DNA of 64,000 bases from Aliidiomarina halalkaliphila. GTDB taxonomy: Bacteria; Pseudomonadota; Gammaproteobacteria; Enterobacterales; Alteromonadaceae. Every line of letters starts with the position of its first letter. Position 1 is the stretch's first letter. The notes beneath the pieces are model-generated. The model saw nothing but the letters and a program-made list of their open reading frames with translations, searched no databases and was not told the origin of the DNA. Positions 30,001 to 38,230 of the stretch are shown here, piece by piece. The stretch lies in contig NZ_VJWL01000001.1 in NCBI RefSeq assembly GCF_007096385.1, forward strand, positions 639,094 to 703,093, in the 5' to 3' direction. The position numbers and the translations under genes were made by a program.

Positions 30001-30236
30001 AAGCGTTGAATGGCACCCTCAGAGAGCTCAGAACGGCGCGCTAACACTTTAATCGCAATGATCTTATCAGTCACCTGATCATGAGCACGATACACCTGTG
30101 CCTGACCACCTTCACCAAGCGCACCTTCAATCAGAAAGCGATTCGCTAAAAGGGTTCCAGCGGCAATTCCTGTATCGGTGACTACAGTTGTGCGGACGTC
30201 ATCCTGATTCCCGTCTTGTGGGTTCGAAACATCCAC
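27075..30236 (-). CDS. Membrane Ser/Thr protein kinase with TPR repeats
   Basis: 1053 aa. Hanks-type kinase domain (about 33-265): Gly loop GEGGQA (41-46), K63 in AIKVL, catalytic HGDIKPAN with D155, DFG at 173-175, APE-like APEL. The Arg of HRD is Gly, so it is a non-RD kinase that may not need activation-loop phosphorylation. One membrane segment (about 273-290). A domain at 300-430 (RIAFVRGEGSSELQQIL...) is not identified with confidence; then many TPR units (about 450-830, for example LGNLANVLSIMQEYDEADAQLSRA). Topology: kinase inside, TPRs outside the inner membrane. GTG start; overlaps the histidine kinase gene by 17 bp. Confidence 0.92.
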   Translation of the reverse strand: MDVSNPQDGNQDDVRTTVVTDTGIAAGTLLANRFLIEGALGEGGQAQVYRAHDQVTDKIIAIKVLARRSELSEGAIQRLRDELLAARQISDPTIIRVHEFYRDDAYVFYTMDCIEGTTLSTRLQKPITLAEADRWIQQLIQGVRACHRGQVIHGDIKPANLLINEKHDLIVADFGISAAQGTQFSGTSGTDGYRAPELDAGETATSAIDIYALGRVVERLISAVKGRDLRSVLWRSRWRQLARKMRHADPNARISLSALSRYTSAQPIRPSVMFGGLIVMLLSLTFIYQFYQDRSGAAPAPIVESGEAPARIAFVRGEGSSELQQILQMLTLTYTAEPDFSVIPSGRVDELLSQLGLNPFQQERDRQRLATLLNVSTLVFLESPSGTDTSAPYIQVYLSHFPDNRIHGVEAFALTEGPLPVFQVIRGHLDEQLGRQVQEVTSTPLSPELTALILRIQEASDATLQSLIEEYRDQYQQAPAFWYALADWAYWQDNDAATREYLAQLFATQEQHSASYWVLQGQVLEAELNGDLESAAVALDRLLREFPERPDLLEHRAQIAQQLDDIALAERLLERALAIDPNSGYRWFELGRLRINQGDIQSAIHHELAQGLIRFRQQEDLAGQGTILNAFGVAYLRMGNLERSRDYFEEALAVREQANDLSGQAVTLGNLANVLSIMQEYDEADAQLSRAADIFAQMNDHRGMAQVMNDRGYVAEEQGLYEAALRYFRDALDLRMRYGSTSEQAESISNVAFVYFLSGDFSQADIFLRQAYTLFERIGHQNGMLRTELQLANLHLHRGEYQIATRILARVSGEVGDHRPIEQAFLNFVLSHRNFGLGNMDTARTNIAAAIAQATTIQDYRAMIENALWQYEMCFWLADRDCLEREYMVLMDQQDGFTREQAVVFAWLNWSYHFLQEQRTSTEGIEELLQAVNEVNLPLHTELKIRLSLWEFVPDYLDDDEKRTLRARIRSSYYKEYLHVHYLMARDQLEAPSNLASLLARHPDHWRNHVFIVASDASEEVIGNAQQQWLNSLSREQAQRYQCWFLMECAREQ

Positions 30237-30315
30237 CTCAGCTTCTACCTCTCATGCATAAGGATTGTTTTGATTTATATGAATTTTGAGGGGGTAATAG
30301 ATGACTGGAAACAGC

Positions 30316-30370
30316 CCGCTATACAATTTTCTACAGTAGATTTTACACTGTAATCTTTACACTATAGCGG
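30316..30370. promoter_or_regulatory. Nested palindromes between FHA-GAF and kinase genes
   Basis: Inverted arms CCGCTATA and TATAGCGG (30316-30323, 30363-30370) enclose three short palindromes: CTACAGTAG (30331-30339), TTACACTGTAA (30343-30353) and GTAATCTTTAC (30350-30360). They lie in the 137-bp gap before the kinase gene. Possibly operator sites or a leader structure; no T run on the minus strand. Confidence 0.4.
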
Positions 30371-30373
30371 TAT

Positions 30374-31201
30374 TTAAGAATTAGCAAGTTCTTGATCAAT
30401 CTCCCGTAGACCAAAAACGATCCCTAATTGACGGGCATACGATGTAACGACACGTAAGTCAATCTCAGTGAATGGCCGCGATACTTCGGTGCTATCTGCG
30501 TACAACACCCCGTAGAGTGTTTGATTTAACGCTACAGGTACACAAATTAAGGAATTGATGCCTTGTTGCACAACACTATTGGCAATGCGCAAGTGGCGAT
30601 CATCCTGAATATTTGCAAGTACAACTGGCTTGTGCGTTTCTACCACGCGACGAATCGCCGTTCGACTGCCAGCAAAATCATCGGTGTTTACCCAGTGAGG
30701 ATTACCACAGCTGTGTGTTAACTCGCCCTGCTCATCAAGGAGTAAAAGTGCCGCCCGTTCACGGGGAAAGAGGTTCTGTAGAATTTCGGTGGCAAAGTTG
30801 GCAAAGGTATCTAAGTCCATCGGCTGCATTAACTGAGGCGTGCTATTCTGCACTTGCTTCAGTTGCCAATTTGCTTGGCTATCACTCACCACCGCGTCTC
30901 GATAAGGAACCCATTCGGCAACGCAATTTACCTGCCCCATCCGAAACTGCACAGGATCACGGGTTAAGCGCAATTGCGCCACTCGCTCGTGATTCACATA
31001 GCAACCACTGCTGCTATTGAGATCCTGTACTTGCCAACTGCCGTCGTGGAACTGAAACTGCGCATGGCTGCGAGAAACTGCCGGATGATTTAGATGAATA
31101 TCTGCACTGGAGCCGCGGCCAACCACATAGGGTCGCCCTTCCATAAGAAGGGCAACCTGACTTGGTTGATCAACGAGATTCATGTGCAAGCGTAATGGCA
31201 T
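30374..31201 (-). CDS. FHA-GAF domain protein
   Basis: 275 aa, cytoplasmic. FHA domain at about 20-85 (YVVGRGSSADIHLNHPAVSRSHAQF, then LNSSSGCYVN), which binds phosphothreonine peptides. GAF domain at about 125-265 (FATEILQNLFPRERAALLLLD, ISLICVPV-like NSLICVPVALNQTLYGVLYADS). Such proteins read out Ser/Thr kinases, so it is likely a target or adaptor of the kinase encoded next. 15 nt after the DUF6689-like gene; AAGGA is rather far from the ATG. Confidence 0.9.
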   Translation of the reverse strand: MPLRLHMNLVDQPSQVALLMEGRPYVVGRGSSADIHLNHPAVSRSHAQFQFHDGSWQVQDLNSSSGCYVNHERVAQLRLTRDPVQFRMGQVNCVAEWVPYRDAVVSDSQANWQLKQVQNSTPQLMQPMDLDTFANFATEILQNLFPRERAALLLLDEQGELTHSCGNPHWVNTDDFAGSRTAIRRVVETHKPVVLANIQDDRHLRIANSVVQQGINSLICVPVALNQTLYGVLYADSTEVSRPFTEIDLRVVTSYARQLGIVFGLREIDQELANS

Positions 31202-31216
31202 GGCGTTGGTTCGTCC

Positions 31217-32086
31217 TTATAGAATCCGCAAGCTATAGCGCAACGTGCGCGCTTGCGCGAGCAGGGTTCCCGACACGTTCTCCAGGTCCTTCGATGAACG
31301 CCAGATAGACGGCATGGCTGCCTCATCTGCAGTTTCAAGAATCGTAATCAAGCTGTTTACCGTTGTTTGCGCACCACTATAATTACCGCTCGCCACTTGT
31401 TGTTGCAACGTCGACATTGCTGCTGCGAGTAAGTTATAGGTCGGAGAATCAATCACGTTAGATTGTGATTGTAAATAATCCGACAACGCACTGACCTTCC
31501 CTGAAATAACCGCGGAAGGCGACCGTAAGTCAGTCAAGATGATAAAATCTGAGAAGGTACCCATATTACCCCGGGCCCGATAACTTCCCGCACCCGTAGT
31601 GACCGTAATATCCTTAAATTGGCCGCCATTGGAGCTATGGAATAAGCGCAATGGGGAGCCCGGCACATAATGCAGGTTTTTCGTATAAACTTCGATTTCC
31701 GCAACCCCAGCAAAGCTAAAACCGCGATCTGATTTTGGTTGAATGGAAATCAGTACGGGGAAATCCGTCGGCAGCGAAACAAGAGTGCCGGGCAACCGAT
31801 TCAGTACACTGGAATTCAATGGCGACACCAATTGAAAGTCCAAGGTGAAGTTCTCGGCTGACACTCCAATGGCATCTTCAAAACGAACAGCCACTTCCAG
31901 TTCAATTAAGCTAGTGAGCTGAACTTGGGCAGTAAAGCCGTCATTCGTATAAGAAACGTCCACGTTTGTTGCTGAATGTGCGGGTGTGGACATTGCATAA
32001 GCGGCAATACACACAAGCAATACACTCAAATAATGGGTAAGCCGTGAACGATTTGGCGTAGCACGATTGGCTGAGACAATCATCAT
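31217..32086 (-). CDS. Exported protein, DUF6689-like
   Basis: 289 aa with signal peptide (hydrophobic LSVLLVCIAAYAM, cleavage AHS-AT). Beta-rich middle (about 40-190) with the GTFSDFIILTDLRSPSAVISGKVSAL block, then helical C terminus (about 195-289) rich in Gln and Ser. I think it belongs to the family recently called DUF6689, from memory and not certain; no function is known. Start set at 32086 because AGGAG lies 4 nt upstream (ATG repeated at 32083). Its position between a subtilase and the FHA-GAF gene suggests a secreted substrate, sensor or chaperone of the system. Confidence 0.7.
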   Translation of the reverse strand: MMIVSANRATPNRSRLTHYLSVLLVCIAAYAMSTPAHSATNVDVSYTNDGFTAQVQLTSLIELEVAVRFEDAIGVSAENFTLDFQLVSPLNSSVLNRLPGTLVSLPTDFPVLISIQPKSDRGFSFAGVAEIEVYTKNLHYVPGSPLRLFHSSNGGQFKDITVTTGAGSYRARGNMGTFSDFIILTDLRSPSAVISGKVSALSDYLQSQSNVIDSPTYNLLAAAMSTLQQQVASGNYSGAQTTVNSLITILETADEAAMPSIWRSSKDLENVSGTLLAQARTLRYSLRIL

Positions 32087-32157
32087 CTTGCTCCTACGTT
32101 GAAACAATTTGTTACAAACTCAGTAACACAAATGTAACGCCTGTTTGAAATATAATC

Positions 32158-32185
32158 AATCGGGTCACGTCCTGTGAACCCGATT
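32158..32185 (-). terminator. Weak terminator-like hairpin after subtilase 2
   Basis: AATCGGGT and ACCCGATT arms with an inner TCAC/GTGA extension, 20 nt after the stop codon on the minus strand. The following bases are AT-rich but lack a long T run, so read-through into the DUF6689-like gene is possible. Confidence 0.45.
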
Positions 32186-32205
32186 ACTTTGTTTTTAGTT
32201 AGTTT

Positions 32206-34677
32206 TTATTGAAAATAACCATCATATAAACGGCTAGCCCATACCGAATATTCCGCACGTGTGATTGTTTTTTCTGGTTCAAAGGTTGCGGTAATGGTCG
32301 GTTGTAGGTCGAGCAGTCCTTGTTTGATATCGAATTTCACATTCGATAGCGACAAGTTCAGTGCCATCTGGACATGACCGCGCAGCTCACGAGGAATTGC
32401 ATTCTGGTCGCTAATCGCAATGGTCTGCCCTTGATAAGTCACAGTGATTGGTTGGTCTGGATCAAAGGCCTCTGCCGCTGCTTGCAAACCGAGTGATTGT
32501 ACAAAGCTATAGGCTAAATCCAACTTAGTCACTGCATCACGCGGCGCAAACTGATCGTTCACGATACGCATCACTGATTGTTGTGAGTAATCGGTATCAC
32601 GCAGTGCACCACCTGCTTGGCTGACCGCTAAAGCAAAGCTTTCTTTGCCGCGCGGAAGCTGACTTACACTCGGTGAAGGCTCATTCAAGAGGTCACGATA
32701 CTGACGCACAGCCGCGCCCATGACGAGGTATTCCGCTAATTGCTGACGTTGTAAGTTAGCATTTGGACGGAATCGACCATTGTTCAAACCATCCACTAAA
32801 CGGCGGCTAATGGCATATTCAATGGCACCTTGTAACGGATGCCCTTCGATATCATCCACACCATCGTAGCCTGCAGACTCAACGAACTCTACCTGACCTG
32901 AAATTAACTCTGGTACACCAGGACCATTGGTCAAGCCCAAAGGATCTGCTTCGACACCAGAGAGTGACGTCAGTCCATAGGCATATAATGTCCAAGTGCC
33001 CGCTTGACCCGGTGCAGATACGCGCATTGCGGTTTCTAACGCAGGCAACGTCAGGTTTCCTGAATACTCAGTACCATCCGGTGCAACAAGCATGAGTTTT
33101 ACCGTATTCGCTAACGAAGACGCGCTCGCTTTTACCCACGCAGTGCTATCGTCCACATCAAAAGTAAATGTATCTGGGTCGCCTACTGGGCTGTATAACA
33201 CTTCAAAGTTCTCAGTGCGCTCACTGATCGATGTTAACGCATTGGCATTGAAGTCACGCAAACTGTTTACGTTCTCGCTAAACTCTTGGTTATAGCCAAG
33301 CACCGCAGACAAGGCAGCCCGCGCATTCACGTAACCTGCACCCACTTCCCAAGACTCGCGGCCTGGCATATTGGTGGCAGTTTGCTTGAGTAATTCAACG
33401 TAATCTAAAGGTTGTAAACGAGGGTTCGCTTCCATCATTAGTGCAAGCACACCAGATACATGTGGGGTAGCCATGGAGGTTCCCGAGATCATGGTGTAGA
33501 ACGGCAGATATTCTTCTTCAATGGCGCCGATATCGTTCGCACCGCCATTTGCAGAAAGGTTTGTAGACGCGCGGGTTGAAATCACATCGACACCCGGTGC
33601 CACGATAGTGACATCATTAGTGTAGGTCCATTCAGAACCATCAGGCATGGTAAAGCTACCACTTTCACCGGCTAAACCCCGTGAGGAGAAGCTCGCTAGG
33701 TCACCATCTTTTGTGCCTGCGCCAACCGATACACCCCATGGGATTTGTGCGTATGGGTTATGCGTATCTTCACCAGGACCTGAGTTGCCCGCAGCAAATA
33801 CGGATAAAATTCCGAGCTGATAAGCTTTATAGGTCGCAATAGTAATTGGCCCATTCGGGTCAAACTTCCCAGAGCTACCCCAGGAGTTACTGATAATACG
33901 AATCGGGCTGTTAAACGAATACACATTGCTGATGGCATAATCAAAGCCACCAAGGGCATCAAGAATCGCAATACCGCCACCAGAGCCGTAGCCCACTAAT
34001 TCCGCATCCGGAGCCACACCTGCGTACTTACCGTCAGACATCATCCCGTTGCCGGCAATAGTGCCCGCAACATGAGTGCCATGCCCTGAGTTGGTATCCG
34101 TATTAATTTGACCTTCTAACCAGAAGCCATTGGTGCCTAGCAAACGCAGAGCCTGGGCATGGGTGAGGCCTTGCACATTCTCAACGACAGTGTCACCGAA
34201 GAAGTGATCTTGGTGACTCGCGTCGATACCACTATCGTGTACCACAACAGTGACACCCTTCCCGGTAAACTCAAGTCCGTTACGGTCGATAAAGTCTTGA
34301 CCTTGTACCTGCTCAACACCGGTAATCTGACGTGAACCTGCGTTAAAGTACTCCAGTGGGCGGTTTAGCCACACTGAACGAACTTCAGGCTTGAGACTAA
34401 TCGCTTCAATCTGGCTGGGGTCTGCGAGGACTCCAATAACCGGCAGCGATTGAAATTGCACACCTTCAGTAATACCTATATCCAGTAAACGGCCCAACTG
34501 GCTTTCCGATACAGGCTCCAATTGGTCATAGGTCACCACTACCATCACTTTGTCGGTAGGATCTAAGGTATCAATGGTATTTTTTAATACATCGCCAAGC
34601 ACGCTAGCGTGGCTAGCATGCGCCATGCTCAACGCAAGCGCTGCGCCAATGGCTGCTGAAACAGATGACTTCTTCAT
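32206..34677 (-). CDS. Secreted S8 subtilase with C-terminal SLH-like repeats (2)
   Basis: 823 aa, paralogue of 23200-25653 with the same order of parts. Signal peptide (cleavage near 25), I9-like propeptide, S8 catalytic domain with D148 (VVVHDSGID), H199 (SGHGTHVAGT), N298 (AAGNSGPG) and S401 (SGTSMATPHVSG). A beta-rich linker follows, then three SLH-like repeats from about 615: YAISRRLVDGL with FRPNANLQRQQLA; FAPRDAVTKLDLA; PRELRGHVQMALNL with FEPEKTITRAEYS. GGAGG 8 nt before the ATG. Preceded by the 25-bp palindromic element at 34764 and by the terminator of the rplT operon, so it starts its own transcript. Confidence 0.93.
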   Translation of the reverse strand: MKKSSVSAAIGAALALSMAHASHASVLGDVLKNTIDTLDPTDKVMVVVTYDQLEPVSESQLGRLLDIGITEGVQFQSLPVIGVLADPSQIEAISLKPEVRSVWLNRPLEYFNAGSRQITGVEQVQGQDFIDRNGLEFTGKGVTVVVHDSGIDASHQDHFFGDTVVENVQGLTHAQALRLLGTNGFWLEGQINTDTNSGHGTHVAGTIAGNGMMSDGKYAGVAPDAELVGYGSGGGIAILDALGGFDYAISNVYSFNSPIRIISNSWGSSGKFDPNGPITIATYKAYQLGILSVFAAGNSGPGEDTHNPYAQIPWGVSVGAGTKDGDLASFSSRGLAGESGSFTMPDGSEWTYTNDVTIVAPGVDVISTRASTNLSANGGANDIGAIEEEYLPFYTMISGTSMATPHVSGVLALMMEANPRLQPLDYVELLKQTATNMPGRESWEVGAGYVNARAALSAVLGYNQEFSENVNSLRDFNANALTSISERTENFEVLYSPVGDPDTFTFDVDDSTAWVKASASSLANTVKLMLVAPDGTEYSGNLTLPALETAMRVSAPGQAGTWTLYAYGLTSLSGVEADPLGLTNGPGVPELISGQVEFVESAGYDGVDDIEGHPLQGAIEYAISRRLVDGLNNGRFRPNANLQRQQLAEYLVMGAAVRQYRDLLNEPSPSVSQLPRGKESFALAVSQAGGALRDTDYSQQSVMRIVNDQFAPRDAVTKLDLAYSFVQSLGLQAAAEAFDPDQPITVTYQGQTIAISDQNAIPRELRGHVQMALNLSLSNVKFDIKQGLLDLQPTITATFEPEKTITRAEYSVWASRLYDGYFQ

Positions 34678-34763
34678 GGTCGTTTCCTCCGCTGATCGAC
34701 ATCACGATCACATGTTATTGAAATGTTACGGGGGTAAGACTGACACTAAGGGGGCGATGCAGG

Positions 34764-34788
34764 TATAGGGGAGATCCCCGAAGTTCAT
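34764..34788. promoter_or_regulatory. Shared palindromic element upstream of subtilase 2
   Basis: Centre GGGGAGATCCCC at 34768-34779, about 96 bp before the start codon. 21 of 25 positions are identical to the element upstream of subtilase 1. Confidence 0.6.
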
Positions 34789-34808
34789 CGTGTCTATTTA
34801 AGCCAAAC

Positions 34809-34831
34809 AAAAAGGGAGCCTCGCGGCTCCC
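34809..34831 (-). terminator. Terminator of the thrS-infC-rpmI-rplT operon
   Basis: GGGAGCC, 4-nt loop, GGCTCCC, followed on the minus strand by five T and a T-rich stretch, 28 nt after rplT. Confidence 0.88.
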
Positions 34832-34859
34832 CTCTTTCTGACAAACTTGAAGCGGCTGC

Positions 34860-35219
34860 TTACGCGCCCAGACCTTCTTTAGCTTTCGCTACCAAAGCAG
34901 AGAAACCTGCTTGGTCGTGAACAGCGATATCCGCCAGGATCTTACGGTCGATTTCAACAGATGCTTTCTTCAAACCGTTGATAAAACGGCTGTAAGACAA
35001 ACCACCTTGACGCGCCGCAGCGTTAATCCGAACAATCCATAATTGACGGAAAGTACGCTTTTTCGCACGACGGTCACGGTATGCATATTGACCGGCCTTG
35101 ATTACTGCTTGTTTCGCTACGCGGAATACGCGTGAACGAGCACCATAGTAACCTTTTGCTTTCTTCAGGATTTTCTTGTGACGCGCACGCGCGACCACAC
35201 CACGTTTTACTCGTGCCAT
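34860..35219 (-). CDS. rplT: 50S ribosomal protein L20
   Basis: 119 aa, standard length. [33 protein letters not shown] at the N terminus and the globular RNA-binding C-terminal half ([21 protein letters not shown]). 14 nt after rpmI. In E. coli, L20 also represses rpmI-rplT translation. Confidence 0.98.
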   Translation of the reverse strand: MARVKRGVVARARHKKILKKAKGYYGARSRVFRVAKQAVIKAGQYAYRDRRAKKRTFRQLWIVRINAAARQGGLSYSRFINGLKKASVEIDRKILADIAVHDQAGFSALVAKAKEGLGA

Positions 35220-35233
35220 TTCTCAGTCTCCTC

Positions 35234-35431
35234 TTACGCGTACGGTAACATGCGGTCTACTAAAGCAACATCGCTCTTATGAACCATGCTCTTAGCACGC
35301 AAATGACGCTTACGCTTAGAACTCTTCTTGGTCAAAATGTGACGCAAGTGAGACTGTTTGCACTTGTATCCGCCTGAAGCGGTTTTCTTAAAGCGCTTAG
35401 TAGCACTTTTTACACTTTTCATTTTTGGCAT
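35234..35431 (-). CDS. rpmI: 50S ribosomal protein L35
   Basis: 65 aa; [23 protein letters not shown] start and [18 protein letters not shown] core. Start at 35431 has GGAG 7 nt upstream. The 76-nt gap after infC contains two AACGTT half-sites that could pair in the mRNA, in the region where L20 autoregulation acts in E. coli. Confidence 0.98.
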   Translation of the reverse strand: MPKMKSVKSATKRFKKTASGGYKCKQSHLRHILTKKSSKRKRHLRAKSMVHKSDVALVDRMLPYA

Positions 35432-35507
35432 TGTCGTACTCCGCATTGGATAGCCAATTGAAATAACCAGGTGAACGTTCGGAATAAACGTTACTTGTAA
35501 ACCTAAA

Positions 35508-36050
35508 TTACTTCTTACTTTCTGGTGCCAGAACCATAATCATCTGGCGACCTTCGGCCCGTCGAGGGAACGATTCGCAGCTTGAAACTTCCTCGAGGTC
35601 GGTTTTAATCCGCTCCAACAAGTCAATTCCAATCTCCTGATGCGCCATTTCCCGGCCACGGAAACGAATGGTAACTTTTGCTTTGTCACCACCCTCAAGA
35701 AAGCGACGCAGGTTGCGCAGTTTTACCTGGTAATCGCCTTCATCAGTGCCAGGTCGGAATTTAACTTCCTTAACCTGAATCTGTTTTTGCTTTTTCTTTT
35801 GCTCTTTCTGCTGCTTACTTTTCTCGTAAAGGAACTTTCCATAATCCATTACGCGACACACAGGCGGCTCAGCATTTGGGCTAATCTCTACCAGATCCAG
35901 CCCCGCTTCTGTAGCAGCTTCCAGTGCTTCAGTTAAAGTAACAACCCCCCGCTGTTCGCCTTCTGCGTCAATCAAGCGAATCTCTGGAGCGGTGATATTG
36001 TCATTTATACGTGTTTTGTCGACCTTTTGGCCTTTTTTTCCGCCTTTAAT
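35508..36050 (-). CDS. infC: Translation initiation factor IF-3
   Basis: 180 aa. N domain (NRIN-like [48 protein letters not shown]), Lys-rich linker, C domain ([49 protein letters not shown]). The start is ATT at 36050: GGAGG lies 8 nt before it and the next codons read KGGKK as in E. coli. The non-canonical ATT lets IF-3 repress its own translation. 20 nt after thrS. Confidence 0.97.
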   Translation of the reverse strand: MKGGKKGQKVDKTRINDNITAPEIRLIDAEGEQRGVVTLTEALEAATEAGLDLVEISPNAEPPVCRVMDYGKFLYEKSKQQKEQKKKQKQIQVKEVKFRPGTDEGDYQVKLRNLRRFLEGGDKAKVTIRFRGREMAHQEIGIDLLERIKTDLEEVSSCESFPRRAEGRQMIMVLAPESKK

Positions 36051-36070
36051 TGTGTGTTCCTCCAAGCAGT

Positions 36071-37987
36071 TTAAGAAATTACGCGAGACGTAACGTCTTC
36101 GCGCAGACGAGACATGAAGTCGGCAACCGAAAACTTGCCAAGGTCTTCACCTCGTCGGGTCCGTACCGCGACTTGTCCTTCTTCGACTTCGCGATCACCG
36201 ACCACCAATAAATACGGCACGCGCTTAAGCGTGTGCTCGCGGATTTTAAAGCCTATCTTCTCATTTCTCAAGTCGGCTTTTGCTCTAAAGCCGTGTTTTT
36301 TCAATTCTGCGACCAAATTTTGCGTATATTCGGCCTGATTGTCGGTAATATTCATCACCACAACTTGAGTGGGTGCTAACCAGATTGGGAAAAATCCAGC
36401 GTACTCTTCAATGAGAATTCCCATAAAGCGTTCAAGCGACCCCAAAATTGCCCGGTGAATCATCACTGGCACATGGCGTTCATTATCTTCGCCAACATAG
36501 GTTGCACCCAAGCGATTAGGCAATGCAAAATCCAGCTGTATTGTACCACACTGCCACGCACGACCTAAGCAATCGAATAAAGTAAATTCAATTTTTGGAC
36601 CGTAGAAGGCGCCTTCGCCTGGTAAATACTCAAACTCGATGCCATGACTCTTCAGTGCTTCAGCCAGAGCCGACTCTGTGCGATCCCATGTTGCGTCGTC
36701 GCCTAAGCGTTTTTCAGGACGTGTGGAGAGCTTTACCACGATCTTATCGAAACCAAAGGTTTTGTAGGTTTCATAGACCATACGAATACAGCCAGCCACT
36801 TCGTCTTGTACTTGTGCTTCGGTACAGAAGATATGCGCGTCATCTTGGGTAAAGCCACGAACACGCATTAAACCGTGCAACGCGCCCGATGGTTCATTCC
36901 GGTGACAGCAACCAAACTCAGCCATGCGCAGTGGCAAATCACGGTAGGACTTCAACCCTTGGTTAAAAATCTGTACGTGACCAGGACAGTTCATTGGCTT
37001 CACCGCATACTCGCGATTCTCCGACGATGTAGTGAACATCAGTTCTGAGAATTTTTCCCAGTGTCCTGAGCGCTCCCAAAGCACACGGTCCATCATGAGC
37101 GGACCTTTCACTTCCTGGTAGTTATATTCGTTTAGCTTTTCCCGCACATAGCGTTCAAGTTCTTGGAAAATGGTCCAACCATTGTGGTGCCAAAACACCA
37201 TTCCCGGCGCTTCTTCCTGCCAATGAAATAGGTCTTGGGATTTACCAATTTTCCGATGATCACGTTTCTCAGCTTCTTCTAACCGCTGCAGATACGCCTT
37301 TAATTCTTTCTTATCGGTCCAGGCCGTGCCATAAATCCGCTGCAACATTTTGTTGTCGGAATCACCGCGCCAATACGCCCCTGCCACTTTCATCACTTTA
37401 AAGTGCTTACAGAAACGCATATTTGGCACATGCGGGCCACGGCACATATCCACGTATTCTTCGTGGTGATATAACCCTGGCCGGTCTGATTTTGGAATGT
37501 TTTCGTCTAAGATTTCAACTTTGTAGCTTTCGCCGCGCTCAACAAAAGTTTCCCGCGCCTCTTCCCAACTCACATTCTTCTTAATGACATCGTATTCGGT
37601 TTTAGCCAATTCATGCATACGCTTCTCGAGTGCTTCGAGATCGTCTTGCGACAATGGGCGGTCGATATCAACGTCGTAATAGAATCCATTATCAATCACC
37701 GGGCCAATGGCCATTTTGGTATCTGGCCAAAGCTGCTTGATCGCATGACCTAGCAAATGTGCGCAGGAGTGACGAATCACTTCTAAACCCTCGGCGTTTT
37801 TCGGTGTAATAATTTCTAAGGATGCGTTCTCTTCAATCAGATCACTGGCATCAACTAGGGTTCCATTCACGCGGCCGGCTACGGTTGCCTTGGCTAAACC
37901 AGGGCCAATGTCGTTAGCAACATCAAGCACAGAAACGGCGTGATCAAATTCACGTTGACTACCATCGGGGAGTGTAATTACAGGCAT
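36071..37987 (-). CDS. thrS: Threonyl-tRNA synthetase
   Basis: 638 aa, class II synthetase. TGS domain ([23 protein letters not shown]), editing domain with [16 protein letters not shown] and [13 protein letters not shown], catalytic core with [45 protein letters not shown] and motif 3 [20 protein letters not shown], and the anticodon-binding domain ([20 protein letters not shown]). AGGA is 6 nt before the ATG. First gene of the operon with infC-rpmI-rplT. Confidence 0.98.
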   Translation of the reverse strand: MPVITLPDGSQREFDHAVSVLDVANDIGPGLAKATVAGRVNGTLVDASDLIEENASLEIITPKNAEGLEVIRHSCAHLLGHAIKQLWPDTKMAIGPVIDNGFYYDVDIDRPLSQDDLEALEKRMHELAKTEYDVIKKNVSWEEARETFVERGESYKVEILDENIPKSDRPGLYHHEEYVDMCRGPHVPNMRFCKHFKVMKVAGAYWRGDSDNKMLQRIYGTAWTDKKELKAYLQRLEEAEKRDHRKIGKSQDLFHWQEEAPGMVFWHHNGWTIFQELERYVREKLNEYNYQEVKGPLMMDRVLWERSGHWEKFSELMFTTSSENREYAVKPMNCPGHVQIFNQGLKSYRDLPLRMAEFGCCHRNEPSGALHGLMRVRGFTQDDAHIFCTEAQVQDEVAGCIRMVYETYKTFGFDKIVVKLSTRPEKRLGDDATWDRTESALAEALKSHGIEFEYLPGEGAFYGPKIEFTLFDCLGRAWQCGTIQLDFALPNRLGATYVGEDNERHVPVMIHRAILGSLERFMGILIEEYAGFFPIWLAPTQVVVMNITDNQAEYTQNLVAELKKHGFRAKADLRNEKIGFKIREHTLKRVPYLLVVGDREVEEGQVAVRTRRGEDLGKFSVADFMSRLREDVTSRVIS

Positions 37988-38059
37988 GCTAAATCCTTTC
38001 TACAGTGGTGACACCTACCAAGTGCCACTTGTATGTTTCGGTTATGTTCGGCATGGGAT

Positions 38060-38075
38060 CGATATACGTACATCG
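38060..38075 (-). promoter_or_regulatory. Possible thrS leader stem-loop with CGU in its loop
   Basis: CGAT and ATCG arms enclose an 8-nt loop holding CGT on the minus strand, in the leader about 75 nt before the thrS start. E. coli ThrRS represses its mRNA by binding anticodon-like arms with CGU loops. The stem here is short. Confidence 0.25.
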
Positions 38076-38106
38076 GGCGCGAACTGCGGTTCAATAAAAC
38101 CCGTGA

Positions 38107-38135
38107 ATCATAACGGTTTATGCTCTTAAGCGCAA
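38107..38135 (-). promoter_or_regulatory. Sigma-70 promoter of thrS operon
   Basis: TTGCGC, 17-nt spacer, TATGAT on the minus strand. Gives a leader of about 110 nt before thrS, long enough for autogenous control. Confidence 0.65.
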
Positions 38136-38230
38136 CGCAACAGAGGTGATCCAACGTAGGAAAACACGAACAGCCGCCGCGAAACCATTCGTCCGAAGTA
38201 ATCGCCAAGACTCCATCGAAAACGAGCGTT

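Noticed and set aside
23200..34677. Horizontal insertion by a mobile element
   Set aside because: No transposase, integrase, tRNA target or direct repeats seen, and base composition looks like that of the neighbours.
35481..35493. GGAATAAACGTTA in the rpmI-infC gap, resembling the ECF promoter
   Set aside because: The two halves are directly adjacent with no 14-nt spacer, and it faces away from the operon.
38149..38175. TGATCC followed by CACG on the plus strand, like the RpoE motif
   Set aside because: Spacing to CACG is two bases shorter and there is no plus-strand gene nearby.
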